Of a stretch of DNA of 47,632 nt, positions 33,282 to 42,815 are shown piece after piece. Source of the DNA: Lachnospiraceae bacterium. GTDB lineage: Bacteria; Bacillota; Clostridia; Lachnospirales; Lachnospiraceae. The translations under genes were made by a program, and so were the position numbers. The notes under the pieces were generated by a model, which saw nothing but the letters and a program-made list of their open reading frames with translations, made no database searches and was not told the origin of the DNA. Each line of letters starts with the position of its first letter. Positions within the stretch are counted from its first letter, which is position 1. The stretch lies in contig JAFTKW010000006.1 of the NCBI GenBank assembly GCA_017453065.1, positions 86,173 to 133,804 on the forward strand, read 5' to 3'.

Positions 33282-35918
33282 TTGAAACATTATTGTGAAG
33301 ACATTGCCAAAGTTTTGACCGAAACAAAGAGCTCTTCCGAAGGTTTATCTACTCAGGAAGCAGAAGCTCGCTTGGCGGCAAACGGCAAAAACAAACTGGC
33401 AGAAGCCAAAAAAGATTCCCTGCTTAAGCGTTTTGTAGATCAGCTGATGGATCCAATGATCTTGATCCTTTTAGCAGCAGCCGCTATCAGTGGAGTTCTC
33501 GCTGTGGTAGAGGGGGAAAGTTTTGCTGATGTAATCATCATTCTTGCAGTTGTAATTGTAAACGCTGTGCTTGGTGTTTATCAGGAAAACAAAGCAGAAA
33601 AAGCAATCGAAGCATTGCAGGAAATGTCTGCTGCTACATCTAAAGTATTGCGTGACGGCAAAATTCAGACCGTTCACAGCGAAGACTTAGTTGTAGGTGA
33701 CATCGTATTACTGGAAGCAGGCGACGCAGTTCCTGCAGACGGTAGATTAATTGAAAATGCCAGCCTCAAAGTTGAGGAGGCAGCTCTTACAGGTGAATCC
33801 GTACCTGTAACCAAATTTATTGACATTATCAACTTAACAGATTCTTCCAAGGACGTTCCTCTTGGCGATAGAAAGAACATGGTTTACATGGGCTCCACTA
33901 TCGTATATGGCCGTGGTAAAGCAGTTATCACAGCTACAGGAATGGACACTGAAATGGGTAAAATCGCAGACGCTCTTGCTCAGGCTGAAGAAGGACAAAC
34001 TCCTTTACAGATTAAGCTCAGTCAGCTTTCCAAGATTCTTACTTGGTTAGTTCTTGGTATCTGTGTTGTTATCTTCTTAGTACAAATTCTCCGCTCTGGC
34101 GGACTTTCATTTGAAGGAATCATTTCTTCCTTTATGATCGCTGTTTCCTTGGCAGTTGCCGCTATCCCTGAGGGATTGGCAGCCGTAGTAACGGTTGTAT
34201 TGTCCATCGGTGTTACCAACATGTCCAAGCGAAATGCTATCATCCGCAGATTGACAGCGGTTGAAACTCTTGGTTGTGCGCAGATTATCTGCTCCGACAA
34301 GACAGGTACTCTTACACAGAACAAGATGACAGTAGTTGACCACTTCGGCGAAGACGAAAAATACCTCGCACAGGCTATGGCACTTTGCAGTGACGCTGAA
34401 TTGGTTGATGATGACAACGTAAACGGTGAACCAACTGAAGCTGCTCTTGTTATCTGGGCTAACAAATTAGGTCTTGCTAAACCACAGTTGAAAGAAGCAT
34501 ATCCTCGTAGCGGCGAAGCTCCTTTCGACTCCGGACGTAAGTTGATGTCTACAGTACATCCTAAAGATGGCAAATACATTCAGTTCACCAAAGGTGCACC
34601 AGACGTTATTCTGGATCGTTGCGTTACCTACTTGAAAGATGGACAGCCTGTTCCTATGACAGATGAATATCGTCAGGAAATCTTAAAAGCCAACAAGGCT
34701 ATGGCTGACAAGGCTCTTCGTGTTCTTGCATGTGCACAGCGCATCTGGGATAGTGAGCCTGAATACGAAGCTGATGTTTTGGAACATGAACTTTGCTTCG
34801 TAGGTTTGAGCGGCATGATTGACCCTGTTCGCCCTGAAGTTAAAGACGCTATCACCGAATGTAACGGTGCTGGTATTCAGGCTATCATGATTACAGGTGA
34901 CCACATCGATACCGCTATCGCAATCGCAAAAGAGCTTGGAATTCTTAGTGCAGAAGGTGGCAGAAGAGCCATCACAGGTTCTCAGCTCAACGAAATGAGT
35001 GATGAAGAATTCGCAAAAGAACTCGCTAACATTGGTGTATATGCTCGCGTTCAGCCTGAACACAAGACTCGTATCGTAAACGCTTGGCGTGATGCCGGAT
35101 ATGTAACAGCCATGACAGGTGACGGTGTAAACGATGCTCCTTCTATTAAATCTGCTGATATCGGTGTAGGTATGGGTATCACAGGTACAGACGTTACCAA
35201 GAACGTTGCAGATATGGTTCTTACCGATGACAACTTTGCAACTATCGTAGGTGCTGTTGAAGAAGGCCGTCGTATTTATGACAACATCCGTAAAGCAATT
35301 CAGTTCCTGCTTGGTTCCAACATGAGTGAAGTTATCAGTATCTTCGCTGCAACTCTGCTTGGATTTACTATTTTGAAACCAGTTCATCTTCTTTGGATCA
35401 ACTTGGTTACAGACTGTTTCCCAGCTCTTGCACTTGGTATGGAAAAAGCAGAGCCAGACATCATGAGACGTAAACCTCGTGAAGCAAAAGCAGGCATCTT
35501 CTCTGGTGGTATGGGCGTTGATATCGCTTATCAGGGATTCATGGTATCTGGTCTTGTACTTCTGTCCTACTTCATTGGACACTTTATGGAATCTGGTGTT
35601 TGGGAGATCACCAACAGTCCTGACGGAACAACTATGGCATTCTTAACCATGTCCATGGCTGAAATCTTCCACAGTTTCAACATGCGTTCACAGCGCGGTT
35701 CTATCTTCCGCCTCCGTGGACAGAACAAGGTTCTTGTTTGGGCCGCAGTATTTACTTTGATTGCTACTACATTGGTATGCGAAGTTCCTGTACTTGCAAA
35801 CGCATTCGGCTTCACAGCTATCAACTTCACAGAGTACATCATCGCAATTGTTTTAGGCCTAATGGTTATTCCAATCGTAGAAATCGTAAAATTCATTCAG
35901 CGCAAGTTGGAAAAATAA
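33282..35918 (+). CDS. calcium-type P-type ATPase
   Basis: An 878-residue P2-type ATPase, full length. In order: cation ATPase N-terminus, actuator TGES (VEEAALTGESVPVTK), M4 motif AAIPEGLAAVVTVVLSIG, phosphorylation site D339 in CSDKTGTLT, nucleotide-binding FTKGAPD, hinge MTGDGVNDAPSIKSADIGVGMG, and the M5-M6 stretch NLVTDCFPALALGMEKAEPD. The M4 PEGL and M6 NLVTD motifs are those of SERCA/PMCA calcium pumps. The start is TTG 33282 with AAAGGAG upstream. It is monocistronic, divergent from oadB. Confidence 0.94.
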   Translation: MKHYCEDIAKVLTETKSSSEGLSTQEAEARLAANGKNKLAEAKKDSLLKRFVDQLMDPMILILLAAAAISGVLAVVEGESFADVIIILAVVIVNAVLGVYQENKAEKAIEALQEMSAATSKVLRDGKIQTVHSEDLVVGDIVLLEAGDAVPADGRLIENASLKVEEAALTGESVPVTKFIDIINLTDSSKDVPLGDRKNMVYMGSTIVYGRGKAVITATGMDTEMGKIADALAQAEEGQTPLQIKLSQLSKILTWLVLGICVVIFLVQILRSGGLSFEGIISSFMIAVSLAVAAIPEGLAAVVTVVLSIGVTNMSKRNAIIRRLTAVETLGCAQIICSDKTGTLTQNKMTVVDHFGEDEKYLAQAMALCSDAELVDDDNVNGEPTEAALVIWANKLGLAKPQLKEAYPRSGEAPFDSGRKLMSTVHPKDGKYIQFTKGAPDVILDRCVTYLKDGQPVPMTDEYRQEILKANKAMADKALRVLACAQRIWDSEPEYEADVLEHELCFVGLSGMIDPVRPEVKDAITECNGAGIQAIMITGDHIDTAIAIAKELGILSAEGGRRAITGSQLNEMSDEEFAKELANIGVYARVQPEHKTRIVNAWRDAGYVTAMTGDGVNDAPSIKSADIGVGMGITGTDVTKNVADMVLTDDNFATIVGAVEEGRRIYDNIRKAIQFLLGSNMSEVISIFAATLLGFTILKPVHLLWINLVTDCFPALALGMEKAEPDIMRRKPREAKAGIFSGGMGVDIAYQGFMVSGLVLLSYFIGHFMESGVWEITNSPDGTTMAFLTMSMAEIFHSFNMRSQRGSIFRLRGQNKVLVWAAVFTLIATTLVCEVPVLANAFGFTAINFTEYIIAIVLGLMVIPIVEIVKFIQRKLEK

Positions 35919-35964
35919 CTTCTGCAACATATTACTTATTTAGCAGATATGAATCAAATATCAA

Positions 35965-35998
35965 GCCCTCCATCATTATTACGATGGAGGGCTTTTTC
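35965..35998 (+). terminator. terminator of the P-type ATPase gene
   Basis: Arms GCCCTCCATC (35965-35974) and GATGGAGGGC (35983-35992), followed by TTTTTCTT. Confidence 0.92.
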
Positions 35999-36004
35999 TT
36001 CCCC

Positions 36005-36808
36005 TTATGCATCAACAAATGCCTTCTTAATAAATTCATCAAGCAGTCGCGTATTCAAAGGTCTCTTACCGGATTCATATGTAAAAAACAGATTAACGCC
36101 TATGTATATTCCATTTCTTGCATACATATCTAATTTGCTCATCATCATTTCTACATAACTTTCATTGTCAAGCATTCCAAAATGCTCTAAATAAACCTCC
36201 TTTCTTTCAGGTAGCTTTAAAATCGTAAAATCTGGATATACTGTTAGATTCCCATCTAATAGCAATGGGCACTCGTATCGATAGGGAATTCCTAAAGAAT
36301 ATAACTTGTCCGCAATAATTTTCTCTGATTTTGAGCGAACCCTTTCACCCTTTTCTGTTATAAGTTCTAAAGCATTGTCTCCAAAAGGCTTCCCTTGATA
36401 CTCCATATCTTCCCACTGTCTCACAAACTCTTTATTAGGTAGGATTGCATCTCTCAACAGTCTTCGTCGATAACAATTCAATTTCTCATATATCCTCTCT
36501 AGTTCAGTCTCATTATATACAACAAGAAATCGTTCAATTGCCCTCATCCTTTCTTCTGCAACATTCAAAAGTTGAGTATCATAATCTCTTTGCACAATCC
36601 TATGCGCTATTTCAACATCCTTTTTCTTTATATATTTCCCATTCCCTTTTCTCTCTCCTTTTGCCTTTATATAATATTCCACTCCACTTCTCTTATTTGC
36701 AATTCGCAAAAAACCCTGAGGTGCTTTTTTTATCCTTTCACGGCTAATCCGCACCTGGTTTTTCAATCTCTGCATCTCTTTTGTTAATATTCTTACTACA
36801 ACATTCAT
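36005..36808 (-). CDS. PD-(D/E)XK-like nuclease-domain protein beside the 53-bp array
   Basis: A 267-residue protein. Residues 1-130 are basic and helical (IRERIKKAP-type and RMRAIERF/NETELERIYEKL coiled stretches). The C-terminal half has a restriction-endonuclease-like order of motifs: RVRSKSEKIIAD (E162), a GIPYRYECPL strand, YPDFTIL (D193) and VYLEHFG (E208, followed by H209 where a lysine is usual). Similar domains occur at the ends of some helicases and as stand-alone proteins in gut Clostridia, with no assigned role that I know. The start is ATG 36808 with AAGGAG seven bases upstream; an upstream ATG six codons earlier is less likely. The array lies immediately upstream. Confidence 0.7.
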   Translation of the reverse strand: MNVVVRILTKEMQRLKNQVRISRERIKKAPQGFLRIANKRSGVEYYIKAKGERKGNGKYIKKKDVEIAHRIVQRDYDTQLLNVAEERMRAIERFLVVYNETELERIYEKLNCYRRRLLRDAILPNKEFVRQWEDMEYQGKPFGDNALELITEKGERVRSKSEKIIADKLYSLGIPYRYECPLLLDGNLTVYPDFTILKLPERKEVYLEHFGMLDNESYVEMMMSKLDMYARNGIYIGVNLFFTYESGKRPLNTRLLDEFIKKAFVDA

Positions 36809-36870
36809 ACCAAAACTCCTTCTCATAGTTCATCCTATTTATTGTTATTTCGCCTTATATGCTCTACCTA

Positions 36871-37192
36871 AGTCGGTTCATCTTTCTTCTTTTCCCACTG
36901 ATCTCTCACAATCATATTCTTAGTGGGTATATTTTTTCTTCATCTCCCTACTGATTATTACTTTTCCATCCTCGAGTCGGGATAATTGTTTTTTCTTTTC
37001 CAACTTATTGAAACTCCTTCTATCTCTAGTTGGAAACTCAAATTCACAATTTCCTACTTCAAGCCCTTTTTTACTTCACAAGTCGGAAAAACTCTATCAT
37101 ACTCTCCAACTCTAATCTTTCAAAACTGGCTCTAGTCGGTAATCACTCTTTTTTCATACCGACCGGAAAGAATCTTTTACGCTAGCAGTTGG
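36871..37192. repeat. array of alternating inverted half-sites, 53-bp period
   Basis: Direct half-sites AGTNGG start at 36871, 36922, 36975, 37028, 37081, 37134 and 37187. Inverse half-sites CCNACT start at 36894, 36947, 37000, 37053, 37106 and 37159 (the last reads CCGACC). The inverse sites are exactly 53 bp apart throughout; the direct sites are 53 bp apart except the first interval (51). Inside a unit the inverse site precedes the direct one by 28 bp, leaving 22 nt between them, and 19 nt separate units. These 22- and 19-nt segments differ between units but are pyrimidine-rich on the plus strand. An extended consensus, AGTNGGAAAA, fits many sites. The array fills the comEC/nuclease-gene gap. 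Confidence 0.9.
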
Positions 37193-37263
37193 AAAATCAG
37201 ACAAAACACGATATCTTCCATTAATAAAGTTCCCTTTTCATCAGTATCCCTCTCCTATGTCCC

Positions 37264-39639
37264 TCACCACTGCTCTTTCCAACGCCGAATTCTTAGTTCT
37301 TTCCCCACCTTCATCTGGACTGCGCCGCACTCCGGTGTTGTCAGCACAATGCTTCCATCCGCATAAAGCCTCTCTAGTGTCTCCTTATGCGGATGGCCAT
37401 ACCAATTGTCTTCACCGCAAGATATAACCGCCACATCTGCATCTATCACATCCAAAAAGCCCTCCAAGGTGGAATACCTCGAGCCGTGATGAGCCACTTT
37501 TAGCACATCTACATGTGAAATTCCTCTCATTTTCAACTGCTCTACCAGAAGACGTTCTCCACGCCCTTCCACATCCCCAGTCAACAGGACGGAATACTCG
37601 TTCACCGTCACATAAAGGACTAAAGAATATTCATTGGCACTATCCGCCTGTCCGTAACCCACCGGTGGGTGCAGACACAAGAAAGTAAGCCTCTCCTGCC
37701 ACAGATTCTCATCCCAAAACATCTTTCCTGCCCATGGACTTAAACTTTCTTCTGCCCAGTTCATGCCTTCGGAAAGATAGTACACAGGTATTTTGTAGCT
37801 TTCAGCTAACGCTTCTATCTCTATGTACGCCTCCTCTTTAACCTCTTTCTTCACATCTGGCAATAGAATTCTTTTAACCCTATCTCCATACCCAGCCTCC
37901 AGCACACTCTCTAGTCCATTGCAATGATCCGCATCCGGATGAGTAATAATCCACCCCTCTATCTCTCTTACTCCTTTACTCTTCAGAAAAGGGGCAATGG
38001 TGTATTTCCCCACGTCGCTTTCAGAACTGCTCCCTCCGTCAACCATGTAAACTTTCCCCGTGCTAGAACGCAGAAAAACACCATCTCCTTGACCCACATC
38101 CAAGAAACAAATTTCAGTTCCAAAATTGACCGGAACAGTCATGGTAAAAATGCCAATCAAAATTAATTTAAAACATCCCTGTCGGGTAATCCTTTTTCCC
38201 CATAAAATCAGCGTTCCTAGCACCAATACATAAAATAACACCTGAAATGTTGACACGCCTCCCACTATGCATCTGCTCCCCGGAAGAGTCAAACTCAACT
38301 TCGCCAAACTGGAGTACAAATTTAAGACCAACTTGGTCAATGCACAAATTATGGTGCTTACGCTCCACGGAGACACAACAATTAGTGTTATTCCCAGCAC
38401 AAACAGCGTCGGAAGTAATGGTATCACTATCAAATTTAGCACCATACTGTAAGGAGCTATCTCATAAAAAGCCAACGCCATTATAGGCAACGTCGTCACA
38501 GTTACAGAGAAGCTAACCAACAATGCTTGTTTCACTCCTTTTAAGACTCCAAACAGAAATTTTGCCATCCCCTCTCTGTATCTATCGCCCTTTCCGTCTC
38601 CTTCAAGCAGCGGCAAAATGCACCCAATTCCAATCATAGCCCCAAAAGATAGTAAAAAACCCGACTGATACAAATACAACGGGTTCTGGACTACCATCAA
38701 GCACAGCAATACTCCCAAAGAGGTCATCGTATCATAACTTCTCTCCAGAAGTATCCCCAACATTCGAATCACAAACATGCCTGCTGCGCGGAAAGCACTA
38801 GCGCCTGCATCTGTAAAAACACCATAAGTAACAATTATACATATCCCCAATATTGCCGAAGCCCACAGTGGTATGCCCAGTCGTCTAAGCAATTTATAAA
38901 AACTCATGCCCACGAGAGACATATGTAGTCCCGAGATAGCCAAAATATGTGAGATGCCACTTTGCTGATAAAGACCTTTCATGCTTGTATCCAATCGATC
39001 CTTACTTCCAAACAAAATTGTGCTAAGCACAGACCCCTGCTCTTTACCCAAACGTTCCTCCAAAATAGCAGACCAGCTACATTTACACCTCCACATATAT
39101 TCCCGCACAAAACTATGACTTTGGCTAACCCAACACAAGGTTCCATCATACATGCGCATACCTATTCCCATACTGGCATAGTACAACCTGCTATTAAATT
39201 CTCCAGGATTGGTAGGAAGATCAAAATCGGAAAGTATTCCTTCTACCAAGACATAGCTGCCCATGGCTGGTTCTTCCCCATCTAAATGCACCATGACTTG
39301 TGTTCCTAATCTGCCATTGTCCCAGTTTGACTTCTCTATTAAATTTTCTAAAGATTGTTTTGAAATAATATCCCAAGAAGTTGGGTAATTGAAAACCTCC
39401 ATCGAGGCCTTTGACTCGCGCACAATTGCTTCCACAGAGCAAATTGTCACATTAGATAAAAAAAGAATGGACGATTCCCGCCCGTTAGATATTCGGTATT
39501 GCTTAGCTGCCACCTGACCATATACATAGACCTTCTGTCCCGCCACGTCGTGGTTTTTCAGTTCGGGCGGAAACAGGGCCTGCCACAAAGCGATCAGGCA
39601 GACCACCCAAGCGCATACCGCCAAAAGTGGTCTTTTCAT
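37264..39639 (-). CDS. comEC: DNA internalization competence protein ComEC/Rec2
   Basis: A 791-residue protein of full length. An N-terminal membrane helix and DUF4131-like outside domain (with LVEGILSDFDLPTNPGEFN) precede the competence domain of several helices (QQSGISHILAISGLHMSLVG, GASAFRAAGMFVIRM). The C-terminal metallo-beta-lactamase-like domain has ICFLDVGQGDGVFLRSS, ITHPDADHCNGLESVLE and VAHHGSRYS. ComEC forms the channel for single-stranded DNA uptake and may degrade the other strand. The start has AAAGGCG upstream. It follows the GerMN gene by 17 bp. Confidence 0.95.
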   Translation of the reverse strand: MKRPLLAVCAWVVCLIALWQALFPPELKNHDVAGQKVYVYGQVAAKQYRISNGRESSILFLSNVTICSVEAIVRESKASMEVFNYPTSWDIISKQSLENLIEKSNWDNGRLGTQVMVHLDGEEPAMGSYVLVEGILSDFDLPTNPGEFNSRLYYASMGIGMRMYDGTLCWVSQSHSFVREYMWRCKCSWSAILEERLGKEQGSVLSTILFGSKDRLDTSMKGLYQQSGISHILAISGLHMSLVGMSFYKLLRRLGIPLWASAILGICIIVTYGVFTDAGASAFRAAGMFVIRMLGILLERSYDTMTSLGVLLCLMVVQNPLYLYQSGFLLSFGAMIGIGCILPLLEGDGKGDRYREGMAKFLFGVLKGVKQALLVSFSVTVTTLPIMALAFYEIAPYSMVLNLIVIPLLPTLFVLGITLIVVSPWSVSTIICALTKLVLNLYSSLAKLSLTLPGSRCIVGGVSTFQVLFYVLVLGTLILWGKRITRQGCFKLILIGIFTMTVPVNFGTEICFLDVGQGDGVFLRSSTGKVYMVDGGSSSESDVGKYTIAPFLKSKGVREIEGWIITHPDADHCNGLESVLEAGYGDRVKRILLPDVKKEVKEEAYIEIEALAESYKIPVYYLSEGMNWAEESLSPWAGKMFWDENLWQERLTFLCLHPPVGYGQADSANEYSLVLYVTVNEYSVLLTGDVEGRGERLLVEQLKMRGISHVDVLKVAHHGSRYSTLEGFLDVIDADVAVISCGEDNWYGHPHKETLERLYADGSIVLTTPECGAVQMKVGKELRIRRWKEQW

Positions 39640-39656
39640 ATTCGCCTTTCTTATTC

Positions 39657-40580
39657 CTACTTTGATTCAATCAAATCTAAATTTCTTTCAAAAATAGTGG
39701 TAAAACTATATTTCTCTCTGTATGTGATTTCAGAAACTCCATCTATCAAAAACTGCACTTTCTTTACATTGCTCAGCTCCGTCAAAGAATTGACTATAGA
39801 ATAAAGCACAACCTCTGCCGTTCCATTGTAAATCTGAGTTGTAAAAGTAGAGTCCAAATTCACATAACAGATTCCGTCCTTCACAGACACGCTTACAATC
39901 TTGGTTGATGGATTAATCAAGGCATAAGCCCCGCTCATACCACTGTCAGGACCTTTGATTAGTTCCTCCAGCACCAATTTTTCCATCGGAATGATAGTAT
40001 TGTAATCCAATGTTCTAGTGGTTGATACCAGCTTGTCACCCGCTTCGTTGCCAAAATACAGTCTCAGTCGAACCTTTTCATAAATATTGGTTGTATCTCC
40101 TGCATTGTCAATAAATTGACCTGCAGACATCATTCCAACCAAATTCCCTAAACTATCCTTAAGAGGCTCCCCTTCCACAGTCAAGGACAAAAAATTGATC
40201 CCTTTGATTTGAGTAAAGCTCCTCACCAAGGCTGCCCTAACCAGAATCTCCTTGGTAGCTGTCATGTTTTTGTAATCAGCCGTCAAATCCATCTTTACAC
40301 AGCCGTCCTCTATCTGGTAGTTGTTCACCTTGAATTCTAGTGCCAGCGGTGGCTGATACTCTAGTTTATCAGGCAAAGTAGATAGTTTCGCCATCACTTC
40401 CTCCACCTGTGCTTCTAACGTATCCGTCTCCAACACATAGCTATGTGCTTCTACCTTCATTCCAGACTTGCTTAAAAAATACAAATCTATACTTTCGCCA
40501 TCTGCCTGCGGTGCATCCTGCCCACAACCCGCAGTTCCCACCATCAGCAGCGCCAATAAAATACTAAGAAATCTTTTCAT
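39657..40580 (-). CDS. GerMN-domain lipoprotein
   Basis: A 307-residue lipoprotein: signal peptide with lipobox GTAGC (cysteine at about 19), then two GerMN domains (IDLYFLSKSGMKVEAHS at the start, VRLRLYFGNEAGDKLVSTTRTL in the middle, CYVNLDSTFTTQ near the end). GerM-like proteins occur in sporulation and cell-wall contexts. ATG 40580 follows GGGAG; a TTG five codons earlier is an unlikely start. It is between the histidine kinase and comEC genes, in the same direction, as in other Firmicutes where GerMN/LpqB-like proteins follow WalRK-type pairs. Confidence 0.88.
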   Translation of the reverse strand: MKRFLSILLALLMVGTAGCGQDAPQADGESIDLYFLSKSGMKVEAHSYVLETDTLEAQVEEVMAKLSTLPDKLEYQPPLALEFKVNNYQIEDGCVKMDLTADYKNMTATKEILVRAALVRSFTQIKGINFLSLTVEGEPLKDSLGNLVGMMSAGQFIDNAGDTTNIYEKVRLRLYFGNEAGDKLVSTTRTLDYNTIIPMEKLVLEELIKGPDSGMSGAYALINPSTKIVSVSVKDGICYVNLDSTFTTQIYNGTAEVVLYSIVNSLTELSNVKKVQFLIDGVSEITYREKYSFTTIFERNLDLIESK

Positions 40581-40597
40581 TGAAATCTCCCGCAATA

Positions 40598-42088
40598 TTA
40601 ACCCACAATGTGTGTCAGTGGTATCTTTACCACAAAAATCGTTCCTTCTCCCACCTTACTGCTGACAGTAATGGTTCCTTTATGCATCAACACAGCGTTC
40701 CTTGTGATAGCTAGACCCAGTCCTGTTCCAGCCACTTCTCTGGCATGGGATTTGTCCACACGATAAAATCTCTCGTAAATCTGTGCCAAGTCATCTTCTG
40801 GGATTCCGATTCCAGTGTCCTGCACTTCAATCGTAAAAAACTGATGGTCCGCATTGAGAGAAATCTTGACCAAACCATGTTCCTTATTGTACTTAATTGC
40901 ATTGTCTACCAGGTTCGAAATAATCAAGGTCATCTTCACCTCGTCCACATCAGCAATTACCGTTCTGAAGCTTTCAAACAAAACTTCTACATCTCTTTTT
41001 CTAGCCAAAGGACGTAACCTTTTTAGGATCAGTTCTGTCAGTTCATTCATATTAACGGCAGATACATTGAGATCTGCTGCTGTTTTGTCCATTTTAACTA
41101 GGGCCAACAAATCATTGATAATCTGATTCTCTCTGTCTATTTCTGCACCAATATCCTCCATAAATTCCCTATATATTTCTGCAGGAGTATCAGGATTTGA
41201 CAAAAGTGCATCCGACAAAACCTTCATAGAGGTTAAAGGTGTTTTCAGTTCGTGGGACACATTGGACACAAACTCCTGTCTGGACTCATCCAACATCTTC
41301 ATTCGTCCAAGTAATTGGTTGAAAGCATCCACGATATGCACTGTTTCAGAGTAATCTGGCACCGCGACCATTTTGTCCACATGGCCCTCTTTTACTCCCC
41401 TAATGGATTGAGTGATTTTTTCAAAAGGTCTGGTCAAAAATTCTGCCAGAACGAGTGCCAGTCCAATAATAAAAACAAGCATCACGCCTTGCAATATAAT
41501 TGCATTGCGCTCCAACACCTCCCTGGTAGACACAATACTTTCATTTGAAATGCTGGTAAGCATCACTCCCCTTACCACCGTTGTTTCTTTTTCACCTTGC
41601 GGTGTCAATTCTATTACTTTTTCTGTAATCGGAGTGGTCATCTCTATATAGCCCAAATCCGGAAGATAGTTAGAGGTACTCTCACCGTTAAAGCAACGAA
41701 TAACCCCCTCCGAAATCATAATCTTCCCTTGACTAAGCCCATACGTATCCTTCACAACCTTGAAGTTTCCTCCAACAATCTGTACACGCCCATCGTACAA
41801 ATTTGATAGCATTTCCAATTCTGCATTGATAGTTTCAGAGGTACTGCTCTCCAAATAATTGTAATAAATCAAATGATTCGCTAAAATCTTCAACTGATTT
41901 TGCACTGTATTGACACGCAACCCTACCGAGCGCTCTTCATAGTTGGATACTATCACATTACACATGAGGATGCTTGGAATGGTTCCCACTACCAAAATCA
42001 ACACAAACAAGCGCACCTTTAAGCTGCGCAAGTTCCATAAATGTTCAAGCAGTTTTTTCCATTTTTCCTGCAACCACTGTTTCTGCAT
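40598..42088 (-). CDS. sensor histidine kinase, WalK-like
   Basis: A 496-residue kinase: membrane helix at about 26-46, an extracellular sensor of 150 residues, a second helix at about 197-217, HAMP (FLTRPFEKITQSIRGVKEGH), phospho-acceptor H279 in VSHELKTPLTS, N box NLVDNAIKYN, G1 box DTGIGIPEDDL and G2 box GTGLGLAI. No PAS domain is evident, unlike WalK of bacilli. It is 9 bp downstream of the response regulator gene. Confidence 0.93.
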   Translation of the reverse strand: MQKQWLQEKWKKLLEHLWNLRSLKVRLFVLILVVGTIPSILMCNVIVSNYEERSVGLRVNTVQNQLKILANHLIYYNYLESSTSETINAELEMLSNLYDGRVQIVGGNFKVVKDTYGLSQGKIMISEGVIRCFNGESTSNYLPDLGYIEMTTPITEKVIELTPQGEKETTVVRGVMLTSISNESIVSTREVLERNAIILQGVMLVFIIGLALVLAEFLTRPFEKITQSIRGVKEGHVDKMVAVPDYSETVHIVDAFNQLLGRMKMLDESRQEFVSNVSHELKTPLTSMKVLSDALLSNPDTPAEIYREFMEDIGAEIDRENQIINDLLALVKMDKTAADLNVSAVNMNELTELILKRLRPLARKRDVEVLFESFRTVIADVDEVKMTLIISNLVDNAIKYNKEHGLVKISLNADHQFFTIEVQDTGIGIPEDDLAQIYERFYRVDKSHAREVAGTGLGLAITRNAVLMHKGTITVSSKVGEGTIFVVKIPLTHIVG

Positions 42089-42097
42089 GATATATCC

Positions 42098-42784
42098 CTA
42101 CATATTCCAGAAATAATAACCTACTCCCCATTTGGTGTGCACATACTTGGGCTCACCTGGGTTCTGTTCAATCTTCTCACGGAGTCGGCGGATATGCACA
42201 TCCACCGTGCGCACGTCGCCTGGGTAGTCCGGCCCCCAAACCGTATGAAGCAAACTCTCTCTGCCAAAAACCTTATTTGGATTGCTTATCAACAATTCCA
42301 ACACTTCAAATTCCTTCGCCGTGAGCGCAATCTCCTGACCAAGTACATAGACTCTGCGACTTTCTAAATCTAATTTCACATCTCCATTTTCCAGGAATCT
42401 GACTTTATTTGCTTCCTTAGGTTCGATTCGTCTCAAAATTGCTTTGATACGAGCCTTAACCTCCAAAATATTGAAAGGTTTGGTCATATAGTCATCTGCG
42501 CCGTAGTCCAGGCCCAAAATCTTGTCCATATCGTCGCCCTTGGCTGTCAGCATAATGATTGGAACATTGCTAAACTCGCGAATCTGCTGACACACTTCAA
42601 AGCCATTTAACTTAGGTAGCATCACGTCAAGCAGTATGATATCGTACGCATTCTCTCGCACCAGAGCCAATGCTTCCTCTCCATCATAAGCCACATCCAC
42701 TTCCATACCATCCTGCTCTAAACTGAAGCGAATTCCTTTTACAATCAATTTTTCATCATCTACAACCAAAACTCTCTTAGACAT
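42098..42784 (-). CDS. OmpR-family response regulator, WalR/PhoP-like
   Basis: A 228-residue protein: receiver with D9/D10 and phospho-acceptor D53 (IILLDVMLPKLNGFE), YMTKPFN, and a winged helix (LTAKEFEVLELL, DVRTVDVHIRRLREKIE, KWGVGYYF). The sequence is close in pattern to WalR/YycF of Firmicutes. ATG 42784 follows GGAGGGG; another ATG six codons earlier has no ribosome binding site. It leads a run with the kinase, GerMN, and comEC genes. Confidence 0.93.
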   Translation of the reverse strand: MSKRVLVVDDEKLIVKGIRFSLEQDGMEVDVAYDGEEALALVRENAYDIILLDVMLPKLNGFEVCQQIREFSNVPIIMLTAKGDDMDKILGLDYGADDYMTKPFNILEVKARIKAILRRIEPKEANKVRFLENGDVKLDLESRRVYVLGQEIALTAKEFEVLELLISNPNKVFGRESLLHTVWGPDYPGDVRTVDVHIRRLREKIEQNPGEPKYVHTKWGVGYYFWNM

Positions 42785-42815
42785 ATGCCCCTCCACAGTC
42801 ATTGATAAAACTTAT

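Noticed and set aside
34683-35582. 299-codon minus-strand frame
   Set aside because: Shadow of the P-type ATPase; rich in Cys/Thr/Ser and without a ribosome binding site.
36871-37192. Classical CRISPR array or TIGR array
   Set aside because: Half-sites of six bases in alternating orientation with 53-bp period do not match CRISPR repeats (about 24-37 nt, one orientation) or TIGR units, and no cas or Nop-domain gene is near.
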